Below the pieces are notes generated by a model. It worked only from the letters and a program-made list of their open reading frames with translations. It was not told the DNA's origin and ran no database searches. Source: Aeromicrobium duanguangcaii (lineage in GTDB: Bacteria > Actinomycetota > Actinomycetes > Propionibacteriales > Nocardioidaceae). Taken from it: a DNA stretch of 64,000 bases. The DNA is taken from NCBI RefSeq assembly GCF_024508295.1, contig NZ_CP101990.1, forward strand, positions 186,001 to 250,000. The letters run 5' to 3'. Each line of letters begins with the position of its first letter. The stretch's first letter is position 1. Positions 21,803 through 29,680 of this stretch are shown here, piece by piece. Made by a program: the position numbers and the translations under genes.

Positions 21803-22579
21803 ATGAGCCAGGTACCGCAGTACACGATGAGTCAGCGTCTCGGCGCCGAGGCGCTGGGCACCTTCTGGTTGGTGTTCGGTGGCTGCGGCACCGCGATCTT
21901 CGCCGCGACGGCCATCCCGGTCGACGCCCAGATGGCGGTCGGCGTCGGCTGGCTCGGCGTCGCGTTCGCCTTCGGCCTCACCGTGCTGACCGGTGCGTAC
22001 GCGTTCGGCCCGGTCTCCGGCGGCCACTTCAACCCGGCCGTGACCGTCGGCCTCGCGATGGCCAAGCGGTTCTCGTGGCGTGACCTGCCGGGCTACGTCG
22101 TGGCCCAGGTCGTGGGCGCCACGATCGCCGGCGCCGTGCTGCTGGTGATCGCCGAGGGGATCTCCGGCGGCTTCGATCCCGTCGAGTCGGGCTTCGCCAC
22201 CAACGGCTACGGCGATCGGTCGCCGATGGGGTACAACCTCGGCTCCGTGATCGTCGCCGAGGTCGTCCTGACGGCGGTGTTCCTGTTCGTGATCCTGGGC
22301 GCGACCGCCAGGCGGGCCGCCGTCGGCTTCGCCGGGCTCTCGATCGGCATGGCGCTCACGCTGATCCACCTCATCAGCATCCCGATCTCGAACACGTCGG
22401 TGAACCCGGCCCGCTCGCTCGGCGTCGCGTGGTTCGCGGGCTCCGACGCGCTGATGCAGGTCTGGGTTTTCATCCTCGCGCCGATCGTCGGCGCCGCCAT
22501 CGCGGGCTACTTCCACGACTTCCTGCTCGGCCCGGACACCGAGCCCGAGCCGGTGGAGCCGCCGGCCGCGCCGAGCTGA
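21803..22579 (+). CDS. aqpZ: Aquaporin Z
   Basis: A 258-residue water channel with six membrane helices. The two pore loops are SGGHFNPAVTVGLA and NTSVNPARSLGVA (both NPA boxes intact); the Arg after the second NPA and the flanking His/Phe/Thr-type residues suit a water-selective AqpZ rather than a glycerol facilitator. ATG 21803 has an AGGAG ribosome site. The gene stands alone between topA and tmk, an insertion into the usual topA-tmk order. Confidence 0.92.
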   Translation: MSQVPQYTMSQRLGAEALGTFWLVFGGCGTAIFAATAIPVDAQMAVGVGWLGVAFAFGLTVLTGAYAFGPVSGGHFNPAVTVGLAMAKRFSWRDLPGYVVAQVVGATIAGAVLLVIAEGISGGFDPVESGFATNGYGDRSPMGYNLGSVIVAEVVLTAVFLFVILGATARRAAVGFAGLSIGMALTLIHLISIPISNTSVNPARSLGVAWFAGSDALMQVWVFILAPIVGAAIAGYFHDFLLGPDTEPEPVEPPAAPS

Positions 22580-22617
22580 GCCCGCAGCCGCCCCAGCGCC
22601 GTGTCGGGGTCCCCGAC

Positions 22618-22623
22618 TAGGCT
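22618..22623 (+). promoter_or_regulatory. -10 box of leaderless tmk
   Basis: TAGGCT, 6 nt before ATG 22630. Confidence 0.5.
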
Positions 22624-22629
22624 CGCCCC

Positions 22630-23292
22630 ATGCAGCCTTCGCAGGACCCGCTCGTCACCGAGGTCGGCGTTTTCGTCGCATTCGAGGGGGGCGAGGGCTC
22701 CGGCAAGTCCACCCAGTCGCGGCTGCTGGCGCAGTGGCTCGAGTCGCTGGGGCACCCGGTCGTCCTCACGCGCGAGCCCGGCGGCACCGGCGTGGGCACG
22801 ATGCTGCGCTCGATCCTGCTCGACCCGGCCACGGGCGACCTGTCACCGCGCACCGAGGCGCTGATCTACGCCGCCGACAAGGCCGAGCACGTCGACACGA
22901 TGATCCTGCCTGCGCTGGCCGACGGCTCGGTCGTCATCACCGACCGGTACGTCGACTCCACGCTGGCCTACCAGGGCGCCGGCCGGGCCCTGCACGTCGC
23001 CGAGCTCGAGCCGCTGGCCCGGTGGGCCACCGCCGACCTGCGGCCGCACCTGACCGTCGTCCTCGACATCGACCCGCGGACCGGTCTGGCCCGCGCCGGC
23101 GAGCCGGACCGGATCGAGGGCGAGCCGGTCGAGTTCCACGACCGGGTGCGCCAGCACTTCCTCGAGTTGGCCGCCGCCGATCCGGCGCACTACGTCGTGC
23201 TGGCGGCCGACGAGGACCCCGAGACGATCCACCACCGCGTCCGCGCCGCCGTGACGCCGTGGCTGGCCCAGGCGCGCGAGGTGGCCTTGTGA
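22630..23292 (+). CDS. tmk: Thymidylate kinase
   Basis: A 220-residue dTMP kinase (dTMP + ATP to dTDP). The P-loop is FEGGEGSGKSTQS (about residues 18-30), the DR(Y) motif is VVITDRYVDSTLAYQGAGR, and the lid follows DIDPRTGLARAGEPDRIE. ATG 22630 follows TAGGCT by 6 nt. It overlaps holB by 4 bp (GTGA), so dTTP supply and the clamp loader subunit are made together. Confidence 0.95.
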   Translation: MQPSQDPLVTEVGVFVAFEGGEGSGKSTQSRLLAQWLESLGHPVVLTREPGGTGVGTMLRSILLDPATGDLSPRTEALIYAADKAEHVDTMILPALADGSVVITDRYVDSTLAYQGAGRALHVAELEPLARWATADLRPHLTVVLDIDPRTGLARAGEPDRIEGEPVEFHDRVRQHFLELAAADPAHYVVLAADEDPETIHHRVRAAVTPWLAQAREVAL

Positions 23293-24419
23293 GCGCCCCC
23301 GTCTGGGACGAGCTCGTCGGTCAGGACGACGTCGTCGCCACGCTGGGCGCGGCCGTCGCCGGCCAGATGACCCACGCCTGGCTCTTCACGGGCCCGCCCG
23401 GGTCCGGGCGGTCGAACGCCGCGGTCGCCTTCGCCACCGCGCTGCAGTGCGAGCGCGGCGGCTGCGGCGAGTGCCACTCGTGTGTCACCGCCGCCGCGGG
23501 CAGCCACCCCGACATCGCCATCATCAACACCGACGGCCTCAGCATCGGCGTCGACGCGGCCCGTGACGCCGTCCGCCGCGCGGCCCTGCACCCGTCACTC
23601 GGCCGGTACCAGGTGCTCATCGTCGAGGACGCCGACCGGCTCACCGACCAAGCGGCCAACGCCCTGCTCAAGGCGATCGAGGAGCCGGCGCCGGGCACGG
23701 TCTGGCTGCTGTGCGCGCCGTCGGTCGAGGACGTCATCATGACGATCCGCTCGCGCTGCCGGCCGGTGCTGCTGCGCACGCCGCCGGTCAGCGCCATCGC
23801 CCGCCTCCTGCACGAGCGCGACGGGATCGACCCCCAGGTCGCCCGCAAGGCAGCGGCCGCGTCCCAGGGGCACATCGGCCGTGCCCGCGGCCTGGCCCGC
23901 GATCCCGAGGCGCGTCGCCGCCGAGCCGAGATCCTCGCGCTGCCGGTGGGCCTGCGCGGACTGGGCGACTGCCTGCGCGCGGCCCAGCAGATCGACCAGG
24001 AGGCCACCGCCCGGGCGAAGGAGCGCTGCGACGTCCTCGATGCCCGCGAGCTGTCGAACCTGCAGGAGTCGTGGGGCGTCGAGGAGCGCGGCCGGCGTCC
24101 CGCCGGCTACGCCAGTGCGCTCTCGTCGATGACCAAGGAGCAGGAGCGGCGCCGCAAGCGGATGGCCCGCGACGCGATCGACGGGGTGCTGCTGGACCTG
24201 CTGTCGTTCCAGCGCGACGTGCTCGCGCTGCAGCTGGGCACCGGCGCCGAGCCGATCAACGCCGACGTCGCCGAGGACATCGCCGACCTCGCGGGCCGCA
24301 AGACCCCCGAGGAGACGCTGGCCGCGATCGACGCGATCGTGGGCTGCCGTGAGGCGCTCCAGGCCAACGCGGCGCCCCAGCTGGCGCTCGAGCAGATGAT
24401 GTCGAGGTTCCTGGGATGA
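23289..24419 (+). CDS. holB: DNA polymerase III subunit delta'
   Basis: A 376-residue clamp-loader subunit. The AAA+ core retains a degenerate P-loop FTGPPGSGRSNAAVAF (Arg in place of the catalytic Lys, as expected for delta'), a zinc-binding cluster CERGGCGECHSC, and LIVEDADRLTDQAANALLKAIEEP with the sensor segment SRCRPVLLRTPP. The C-terminal helical part is of normal size. GTG 23289 overlaps the tmk stop, and the next gene starts within its own stop. Confidence 0.93.
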   Translation: MSAPVWDELVGQDDVVATLGAAVAGQMTHAWLFTGPPGSGRSNAAVAFATALQCERGGCGECHSCVTAAAGSHPDIAIINTDGLSIGVDAARDAVRRAALHPSLGRYQVLIVEDADRLTDQAANALLKAIEEPAPGTVWLLCAPSVEDVIMTIRSRCRPVLLRTPPVSAIARLLHERDGIDPQVARKAAAASQGHIGRARGLARDPEARRRRAEILALPVGLRGLGDCLRAAQQIDQEATARAKERCDVLDARELSNLQESWGVEERGRRPAGYASALSSMTKEQERRRKRMARDAIDGVLLDLLSFQRDVLALQLGTGAEPINADVAEDIADLAGRKTPEETLAAIDAIVGCREALQANAAPQLALEQMMSRFLG

Positions 24420-25936
24420 AGCGGTTCACGATCATCGCGCTGGTGTCGGTCCTGGTCGTCGCGCTCGTGGCGGGTGCGGTCAGCGCGATCTTCCTGGTCG
24501 ACCGCTCGGCGCCCGACCCGAAGCGCACGGACGAGGCCGCCCCGGCGGGCCTGCAGCGGTACTACACGCAGGACGTCACGTGGCGCGACTGCGACGACGA
24601 CCGGTGCGCGACCGTCGAGGTGCCGATCGACTACGCCGAGCCCGACGGCGCGACCTTGCGCCTCGCGGTGCGTCGCGTGCCGGCCACCGGCAAGGGCGGG
24701 TCGGCGATCTTCGCCAACCCCGGCGGCCCGGGCGGCTCGGCCCAGGACTTCGTCGGCTACCTGGCCTCCCAACTGCCCGGCTCGCTGCGCCGCACCCATG
24801 ACGTCGTCGGTGTCGACCCGCGCGGCGTCGGCCAGAGCACCCCGCTGGAGTGCCTGTCGGACGAGGGCTTCGACGCCTTCATCGACACCGATCCCGACCC
24901 CGACGACGCTGCCGGCATCGATGCGCTGGCGCGCTCGGTGCGCGGGATGGGCGAGGCCTGCCGCGAGAACTCCGGCGAGCTCGCCGCGCACGTCTCCACC
25001 GAGGAGACCGCGCGCGACCACGACATCGTCCGGGCGGTGCTGGGCCAGAAGAAAATGTGGTGGTTCGGTTTCTCCTACGGCACCCAGCTGGGCGCCACGT
25101 ACGCCAACCTGTTCCCCGAGAAGGTCGAGCGGATGGTGCTCGACGGAGCGGTCGACGTCAGCCTCGATCCGGTCGGTCAGGGGCTGGGCCAGGCGAAGGG
25201 CTTCCAGCAGGCACTCACCGCCTACCTCACGTACTGCATCGGCAAGGACGAGTGCCCGGTCGGCAGCAGCGTCGACGAGGCCACCACGACGATCACCGAG
25301 TTGATGAACGCGCTGGGCGCCACGCCCTTGAAGGTCGACGGCCGCGAGCTCACGCAGGGGCAGGCGTTCTACGGCATCGCGATGGCGTTGTACTCGCAGG
25401 AGTCGTGGCCCTACCTCACGAACGCCCTCACCGGACTGGTCAAGGGCGACGGCCGGGTCCTGATGGTCCTGAGCGACGCGTACTTCGAGCGCCGGCAGAA
25501 CGGCACCTACGCGAACAACTCCGGTCAGGTGATCTACGCGATCAACTGCATGGACACCGACGACGCGCCCGACGCGGCGCGGACGAAGGCGTTGATCCCG
25601 AAGTTCCGCGAGGTCTCGCCGGTGTTCGGCGCCTCGCTCGGCTGGGGCGTGATGGCCTGCCACGACTGGCCGATCAAGAGCACGCACCCGCAGCAGCCCG
25701 TGAAGGCCGAGGGCGCTCCGCCGATCCTGGTCGTGGGCACGAACCGCGACCCGGCGACGCCGTACGAGTGGTCGGTGGCCATGGCCGATCAGCTCGAGTC
25801 GGGTGTCCTGCTGACCCGCGAGGGCGACGGTCACACCGCCTACACGTCGGGCAACGACTGCATCCGCAAGGCGGTCGACGCCTATTTCGAGAAGGGCACC
25901 GTGCCGGACGAGGGCACGGTCTGCGCCGAGGAGTGA
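24416..25936 (+). CDS. Secreted or membrane-anchored alpha/beta hydrolase (tripeptidyl aminopeptidase type)
   Basis: A 506-residue protein of the SlpD/SlpE/TAP group. An N-terminal hydrophobic helix (about residues 5-27) acts as signal or anchor. The oxyanion loop is FANPGGPGGSAQ, the nucleophile elbow WWFGFSYGTQLG (Ser about 220), and the TAP-like C-terminal domain carries VVGTNRDPATPYEW and the catalytic His in REGDGHTAY. It probably removes short peptides from substrates outside the membrane. Its place just after holB matches Streptomyces. It overlaps holB by 4 bp. Confidence 0.88.
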   Translation: MKRFTIIALVSVLVVALVAGAVSAIFLVDRSAPDPKRTDEAAPAGLQRYYTQDVTWRDCDDDRCATVEVPIDYAEPDGATLRLAVRRVPATGKGGSAIFANPGGPGGSAQDFVGYLASQLPGSLRRTHDVVGVDPRGVGQSTPLECLSDEGFDAFIDTDPDPDDAAGIDALARSVRGMGEACRENSGELAAHVSTEETARDHDIVRAVLGQKKMWWFGFSYGTQLGATYANLFPEKVERMVLDGAVDVSLDPVGQGLGQAKGFQQALTAYLTYCIGKDECPVGSSVDEATTTITELMNALGATPLKVDGRELTQGQAFYGIAMALYSQESWPYLTNALTGLVKGDGRVLMVLSDAYFERRQNGTYANNSGQVIYAINCMDTDDAPDAARTKALIPKFREVSPVFGASLGWGVMACHDWPIKSTHPQQPVKAEGAPPILVVGTNRDPATPYEWSVAMADQLESGVLLTREGDGHTAYTSGNDCIRKAVDAYFEKGTVPDEGTVCAEE

Positions 25937-25945
25937 GACCCGCGA

Positions 25946-26233
25946 TCAGTCGCGGATGGCCTCGTGGTGGCGGATGACCTCGCTGATGATGAAGTTCAGG
26001 AACTTCTCCGCGAAGGCCGGGTCGAGGTCCGCCTCGATCGCCTTCTCGCGCAGCCGCTCGATCTGACGCGACTCACGCGCCGGGTCCGCCGGGGGCAGGT
26101 CGTGCTCGGCCTTCAGCCGGCCCACCCGCTTGGTGCACTTGAACCGCTCGGCGAGCAGGTGAACGAGCGCCGCGTCGATGTTGTCGATGCTGGCGCGGAT
26201 GTCGTCGAGCTCGGCCTGGGTCGGTGCGTCCAC
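25946..26233 (-). CDS. AroQ-type chorismate mutase
   Basis: A 95-residue all-helical chorismate mutase (chorismate to prephenate, first step to Phe and Tyr). The N-terminal helix has IRASIDNIDAALVHLLAERF with the active-site Arg; further family residues are KRVGRLK, the Arg/Gln pair in ESRQIERLRE, and a C-terminal helix FLNFIISEVIRHHEAIR. Length fits a stand-alone AroQ enzyme without a secretion signal. GTG 26233 lies 6 nt after TATGAT. Confidence 0.9.
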   Translation of the reverse strand: MDAPTQAELDDIRASIDNIDAALVHLLAERFKCTKRVGRLKAEHDLPPADPARESRQIERLREKAIEADLDPAFAEKFLNFIISEVIRHHEAIRD

Positions 26234-26239
26234 GCGCCG

Positions 26240-26245
26240 ATCATA
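26240..26245 (-). promoter_or_regulatory. -10 box of leaderless chorismate mutase gene
   Basis: TATGAT on the minus strand, 6 nt before GTG 26233. Confidence 0.5.
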
Positions 26246-26328
26246 CGGTCCGAACCCGGGTTGTCCTTCGGGTGGCCGGACGGGGTATAGTCCACTTTTG
26301 GTTCGGCGGGCGATCCTCGCCGAATCGC

Positions 26329-26404
26329 GCCGCCTTAGCTCAGTCGGTAGAGCATCTCACTCGTAATGAGAAGGTCGTCGGTTCGATTCCGACAGGCGGC
26401 TCCA
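26329..26404 (+). tRNA. tRNA-Thr (CGU)
   Basis: A complete cloverleaf. Acceptor GCCGCCT pairs with AGGCGGC; discriminator T is followed by an encoded CCA (26402-26404). The anticodon arm TCTCA-CTCGTAA-TGAGA gives CGU, reading ACG (Thr). The T arm GTCGG-TTCGATT-CCGAC is intact. Its 3' half is duplicated at 29585, so this gene is the integration site of the adjacent island. Confidence 0.95.
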
Positions 26405-26456
26405 GTTTTCTGACTGGAATGGCGCGGATCTCTGCACTCGCAGAGTCCGCGCCTTC
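26360..26456 (+). repeat. att-like direct repeat, tRNA side
   Basis: From the anticodon loop of tRNA-Thr to the end of its terminator. The 97 bp align with 29585-29680 with about ten mismatches and one gap by eye, beginning with a 19-nt identical run (CTCGTAATGAGAAGGTCGT). Confidence 0.8.
26421..26453 (+). terminator. tRNA-Thr terminator
   Basis: GGCGCGGA-T-CTCTGC-ACTC-GCAGAG-TCCGCGCC makes a 14-bp stem with one bulged T, followed by TTCGTCGTTTC. The same hairpin is kept in the downstream repeat at 29645-29677. Confidence 0.75.
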
Positions 26457-26608
26457 GTCGTTTCTGCAGCCATTGCTGCGCCCAGAGACCACGGGCAGGC
26501 AGCAGTCGCCAGGCGGCGCAGGCCGCCGCTGCCGAGGAAGTGCAGGTGGAGGTTCATGGTCGCGAGGGAGCCGTGACCCATCCACGCCTGGACCGTTCCC
26601 GGGTCGCC
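26432..26608 (-). pseudogene. Tyrosine-recombinase (integrase) C-terminal remnant
   Basis: On the minus strand the frame reads PGTVQAWMGHGSLATMN followed by LHLHFLGSGG, matching the final box of phage-type integrases (VQ.WMGH....T..YLHxLG). The tyrosine expected before LH is a histidine here, and no full catalytic domain (Arg, His-x-x-Arg) precedes it; upstream sequence is out of frame. The frame stops inside the antisense of the tRNA. The position beside the tRNA 3' end is where an integrase of a tRNA-targeted element belongs. Confidence 0.6.
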
Positions 26609-27370
26609 TCCGCGCCCACTCCACCCTGCGGCGAAGCATCTTGTCATCGATCAATAGCCGCAGCGACTCCACGGAGACGCCCGTCTGCCGCTGCGCCTCC
26701 GACAGCTTCAACAGCTCGGGCCCTGCGCTGGACGGTTCAACCGATGCGTCCTGCACTTCCCGACATGGAAGGCCGCGTACGAGGAGGCCGCCAGGTAGCT
26801 CGCCGACGCCGAGGAGCGCCTCAGCGAAGGGAAACTCCAGCTCGTCGACGAGGCCACTGAAACCGACGGGGGCGTCGGAACCCATCGTCGCTACTCGACC
26901 GGTCGACTCAACGGACCAGGTCGAGGTTGTCGAGGACATCGTCGAGCATGAGTTCCCCGACGCGTCGAGCAGCGGCTCCGTCAGGCTGCTGCTGCTGCCG
27001 CCGCTGCCCCGGCCGCCGGCAACCTCCGACGCCGGCCGCCGGCCGCCGGCGACCAACGCTCGCGCAGGCACCTGCCGCCGCTGATGCTGCTGCCGCGACT
27101 TAATCGCGCCGACCGTTCGGTTCCACCGTAAGCCTGAGTAGCACCAGGAGCAGGACGAGCAGCAGCAAGAGCAGCATCCGGATGACGCCGAGCGCTAGTC
27201 GCTGTCAGAGCCCAGTTCCCCAGCCGCGACCACGCCTCCAACCGCTGGCTCTGAAGCCGGCCTGAGCCCCTTGTTCGCCTCGTGCCGCGGCAACCCTCGC
27301 TACCAGCGAGGTGCTCCCATCCGACGGCCATGTGACCGGCATCATGTGGATAGCCGCAACGGTGGCAATC
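26609..27370. other. Non-coding, decayed island sequence
   Basis: No convincing gene. Fragments that look coding are interrupted: on the plus strand around 26768-26866 a helical stretch (WKAAYEEAAR, stop, LADAEERLSEGKLQLVDEA) is broken by a TAG. On the minus strand around 26650-26720 a helix-turn-helix-like stretch (LSEAQRQTGVSVESLRLLI) lacks a supporting gene. These may be remains of integrase or excisionase genes. Confidence 0.5.
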
Positions 27371-27433
27371 CCGTACCATTTTCGGTACTGTTTTGACATC
27401 ATCGGTGGCACACCCGAACCGAAGTTGGTACGG
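27371..27433. promoter_or_regulatory. Paired AbiEi operator-like inverted repeats
   Basis: CCGTACC-N6-GGTACTG at 27371-27390 and CCGAACC-N6-GGTACGG at 27414-27433 share half-sites and spacer length; their centres are 43 bp apart. They lie 45-107 bp upstream of the AbiEi start. AbiEi antitoxins are known to repress their own promoter by binding two inverted repeats. Confidence 0.6.
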
Positions 27434-27446
27434 TATTGTAAAAATC

Positions 27447-27462
27447 AACTCGAATACGAGTT
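27447..27462 (+). promoter_or_regulatory. Leader palindrome before abiEi
   Basis: AACTCG-AATA-CGAGTT, a perfect 6-bp-arm hairpin that ends 5 nt before the AGGAGGG ribosome site of abiEi. It could affect initiation or be a third binding site. Confidence 0.35.
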
Positions 27463-27477
27463 AGTCAGGAGGGAACA

Positions 27478-28041
27478 ATGACGTACCGACGGGACCTGTG
27501 GGAGGTCGCTGCCGAACACCACGGCATCGTGACAACCCGCCAAGCCGACGACGCCGGCGTTCCCGCCGTCGAGGTCCGCAAGCTTGCCGCCCGCGGCGCC
27601 CTCGAGCGCGTCGGATACGGCGTCTACCGACACGTCGGTGTCCCTACCGACACCCGGACCGAACTCGCCGCCAAGCTCGCCGAAGCAGGCGAAGACGCCT
27701 TCCTTGAAGGCGACACCGTCCTTGCAATGTTCGACCTCGCTCTGGTCAATCCAGCCCAGATCTACATCGGTACCCCACGCCGTCGACGGGGCAAGGCGCC
27801 TAGGCACACCGTCATCACGTACCGGCCGAACATGCGCGACGACGACCTGGCCGTCTACGACGGCATGCGCTGCGTGACCGTCCGACGCGCTCTGCTCGAC
27901 GCCGTCCCGCACCTCATCGGTGAGCGCGCTCTCGACGCTGTCGCTGACGCTCAACGACGCGAACTTATCGACGAGGTCGAAGCCACCGAGATCATCGGCG
28001 CGATCGCGGGCCGCAACCGGCAACTGGTGCTCGCCAGTTGA
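27478..28041 (+). CDS. abiEi: AbiEi-family antitoxin / transcriptional repressor
   Basis: A 187-residue type IV-like antitoxin. The N-terminal winged helix (about residues 5-50: HHGIVTTRQADDAGVPAVEV, then RKLAARGALERVGYGVYR) is the AbiEi_4-type domain, and the C-terminal domain (about 90-187) is the antitoxin part. AbiEi proteins autoregulate and neutralise the AbiEii nucleotidyltransferase without stable binding. ATG 27478 follows a strong AGGAGGG site. Its TGA overlaps the TTG of the toxin gene. Codon use and GC look unlike the flanking chromosome. Confidence 0.88.
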   Translation: MTYRRDLWEVAAEHHGIVTTRQADDAGVPAVEVRKLAARGALERVGYGVYRHVGVPTDTRTELAAKLAEAGEDAFLEGDTVLAMFDLALVNPAQIYIGTPRRRRGKAPRHTVITYRPNMRDDDLAVYDGMRCVTVRRALLDAVPHLIGERALDAVADAQRRELIDEVEATEIIGAIAGRNRQLVLAS

Positions 28042-29108
28042 CCGGCTGCGGCCACGACGCACTCAGCGCTCAAAGGGGAGAGACCATCAGCACAGATAAC
28101 GTCGTCGCCGCACTCGAGACACTCGAGTACACGACACCTCCCGTGACAAAGCAACAGCTAGACGACCGCGTCGCAGCCATCGCGGACAAGCTCAATATCT
28201 CCGTAAACCGAGCACGCGTCCTCGTCAGCAGCATCATCGTCGCGCAGATGCTCCCCGGCGAGTCGGTCGTCAAGGGCGGCGTCGGCATCAAGCTGCGACT
28301 GGGCGAGATCGGAACCCGAGCCACCACCGACTTCGACGTCGCAACCCGTGAGGAAGAAGCCTTCCTCGACGACCTCGAGAAGCGCCTTGAGATCGGGTGG
28401 GGCACCGTCCCGCCCAGCAAGGGACAGCTCAAGAAGAACGCCGAGGCGACACCTCGCTTGGCCTTCACCGGCGCACTACGGCGCGACAAGAAGTCCAAGC
28501 CGGCCGGGGTGCCGGCCGAGTACGTCATGAAGCCCTGCAACGTCACGCTGAGGTTCATGACTTCTCCGTGGTCTGCCGTGAAGCTCGAAGTTGGCTACGA
28601 CGAGCTCAGGGGCATCGACCTCGCAGACCACGAGACCGGCTTGGACGAGCAGTTGACCGCCATCGGGGCAATCCTGGGGTTCGGCGACCTGAAGCCCGTC
28701 CCGCTCATCTCTCTCGAACTCCAACTAGCGCAGAAGATCCACGCCGTCACGGAGCCCGGTTCCCCACGTGCTCACGACCTCGTCGACCTTCAGCTCCTCT
28801 GGCACGCAGGCACAGACGCCGGCCAGGGTCTAGACCTCACACTCCTCAAAACGCTGTGTGAGCGCACCTTCGACTTCCGCAAACGGCACGCCTGGCCACC
28901 CGCCGACTTCGCGATGCCCGGATTGCTCGATGACGTCTACGGGAAGGCGCTCGACGAAGCTCGGGCGGCCCCCGAAGCCGTCGAGGGCGAGCCAGAGACA
29001 GTAAATGCGACCGCCGAACTGGCCGACACCCTCGCGGATGCCTCCGCGTGGCTCAACGACCGGATCGTCGAGATCGTCGCCGCGGTCAACGAAGCGGACC
29101 TGGCGTAA
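28038..29108 (+). CDS. abiEii: AbiEii-family nucleotidyltransferase toxin
   Basis: A 356-residue DUF1814 nucleotidyltransferase. Motif I is VVKGGVGIKLRLG (about 78-90) and the catalytic box RATTDFD has the R-x-T-x-D-x-D spacing (94-100). A later KIHAV...R.HDLVDLQLL segment matches motif III/IV. Family members pyrimidylate tRNA acceptor ends or otherwise stop growth during phage infection. Start is uncertain: TTG 28038 overlaps the antitoxin stop, whereas a good AGGGGAGAG site lies at 28073-28082 without an ATG, GTG or TTG after it. Key residues are intact, so the toxin is probably active. Confidence 0.87.
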   Translation: MTGCGHDALSAQRGETISTDNVVAALETLEYTTPPVTKQQLDDRVAAIADKLNISVNRARVLVSSIIVAQMLPGESVVKGGVGIKLRLGEIGTRATTDFDVATREEEAFLDDLEKRLEIGWGTVPPSKGQLKKNAEATPRLAFTGALRRDKKSKPAGVPAEYVMKPCNVTLRFMTSPWSAVKLEVGYDELRGIDLADHETGLDEQLTAIGAILGFGDLKPVPLISLELQLAQKIHAVTEPGSPRAHDLVDLQLLWHAGTDAGQGLDLTLLKTLCERTFDFRKRHAWPPADFAMPGLLDDVYGKALDEARAAPEAVEGEPETVNATAELADTLADASAWLNDRIVEIVAAVNEADLA

Positions 29109-29584
29109 CGCACCGGCCCTGGTGCCGGCAGACGCTCTGGAGCGACTTCCGGCACCCAGGATCTAGACCACCACGTACTGTTCCATCTCCTAGCGCCGCT
29201 GAAGATCGGTCACGAGGGTGTGCGGGCGTGGCACGTCATAATGGGCGCATAGGGCTACCGGGCTAGGTGCCCTGGTGCGTGGCAAAATGTGTGGCAGGAC
29301 GCTCCGACGGGACCGTTCCTGCTCGCCGACGGCCAACGTGTTCTCGCAGGTCCGACGCACATCGCCGTTAAGGACTAACGACAGCCGCTGAGGGGGCCGC
29401 GCTTCCCTGGGGAGTACTGAGGATCCTTGGAGGGCCAGAGCTGACGGCCCTTCGTCGGCTTATCAGGCCTATCGGCTTCCGATGGGCCCAGACTTGCGTC
29501 CCCCACATTGAGATCCGGGGTGGGGCGTCAACGTTCTCAACTGTGATCCACGCTTACCAACCGTTCTGGCGCCGGCGACAGCGG
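29109..29584. other. Island right arm without recognised genes
   Basis: 476 bp between abiEii and the repeat. I see no supported coding sequence. It contains GTGGCAAAATGTGTGGCAGG (29279-29298), a tandem GTGGCA element of unknown role. Confidence 0.4.
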
Positions 29585-29680
29585 CTCGTAATGAGAAGGT
29601 CGTAAGTTCAATTCTGACCGGCGGATCCAGGTTCTCACTGGAATGGCGCGGATTTCTGCAGTCGCAGAGTCCGCGCCTTC
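29585..29680 (+). repeat. att-like direct repeat: tRNA-Thr 3' half plus terminator
   Basis: The copy begins at the anticodon loop and keeps the variable and T-arm region with substitutions that break pairing (GTAAG versus CTGAC), plus the terminator hairpin at 29645-29677. There is no 5' half, so it cannot make tRNA. It marks the right end of the island. Confidence 0.75.

Larger units (their letters stand above)
26360..29680. mobile_element. Degenerate tRNA-Thr-borne genomic island carrying AbiE
   Basis: The unit lies between the tRNA 3' half and its diverged copy. It contains an inactivated tyrosine integrase C-terminus next to the tRNA and an AbiEi/AbiEii operon, while most of the rest is non-coding. 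The abiE genes look lower in GC than the flanks. No intact recombinase, excisionase or transfer gene remains, so the island is probably fixed. Confidence 0.65.

Noticed and set aside
26340-27071. Minus-strand 243-residue frame ending in LSESNRRPSHYE-like or PPVGIEPTTFSL-like peptides
   Set aside because: Those C-terminal peptides are translations of the tRNA antisense, a well-known false gene pattern; the rest is not protein-like.
26981-27448. Minus-strand 155-residue frame covering the abiE promoter
   Set aside because: No recognised domain, Ala/Arg-rich end, no ribosome site, and it covers the operator repeats of abiE.
29585-29657. Second tRNA-Thr gene
   Set aside because: Only the 3' half is present, preceded by unrelated sequence, and several stem pairs are broken.
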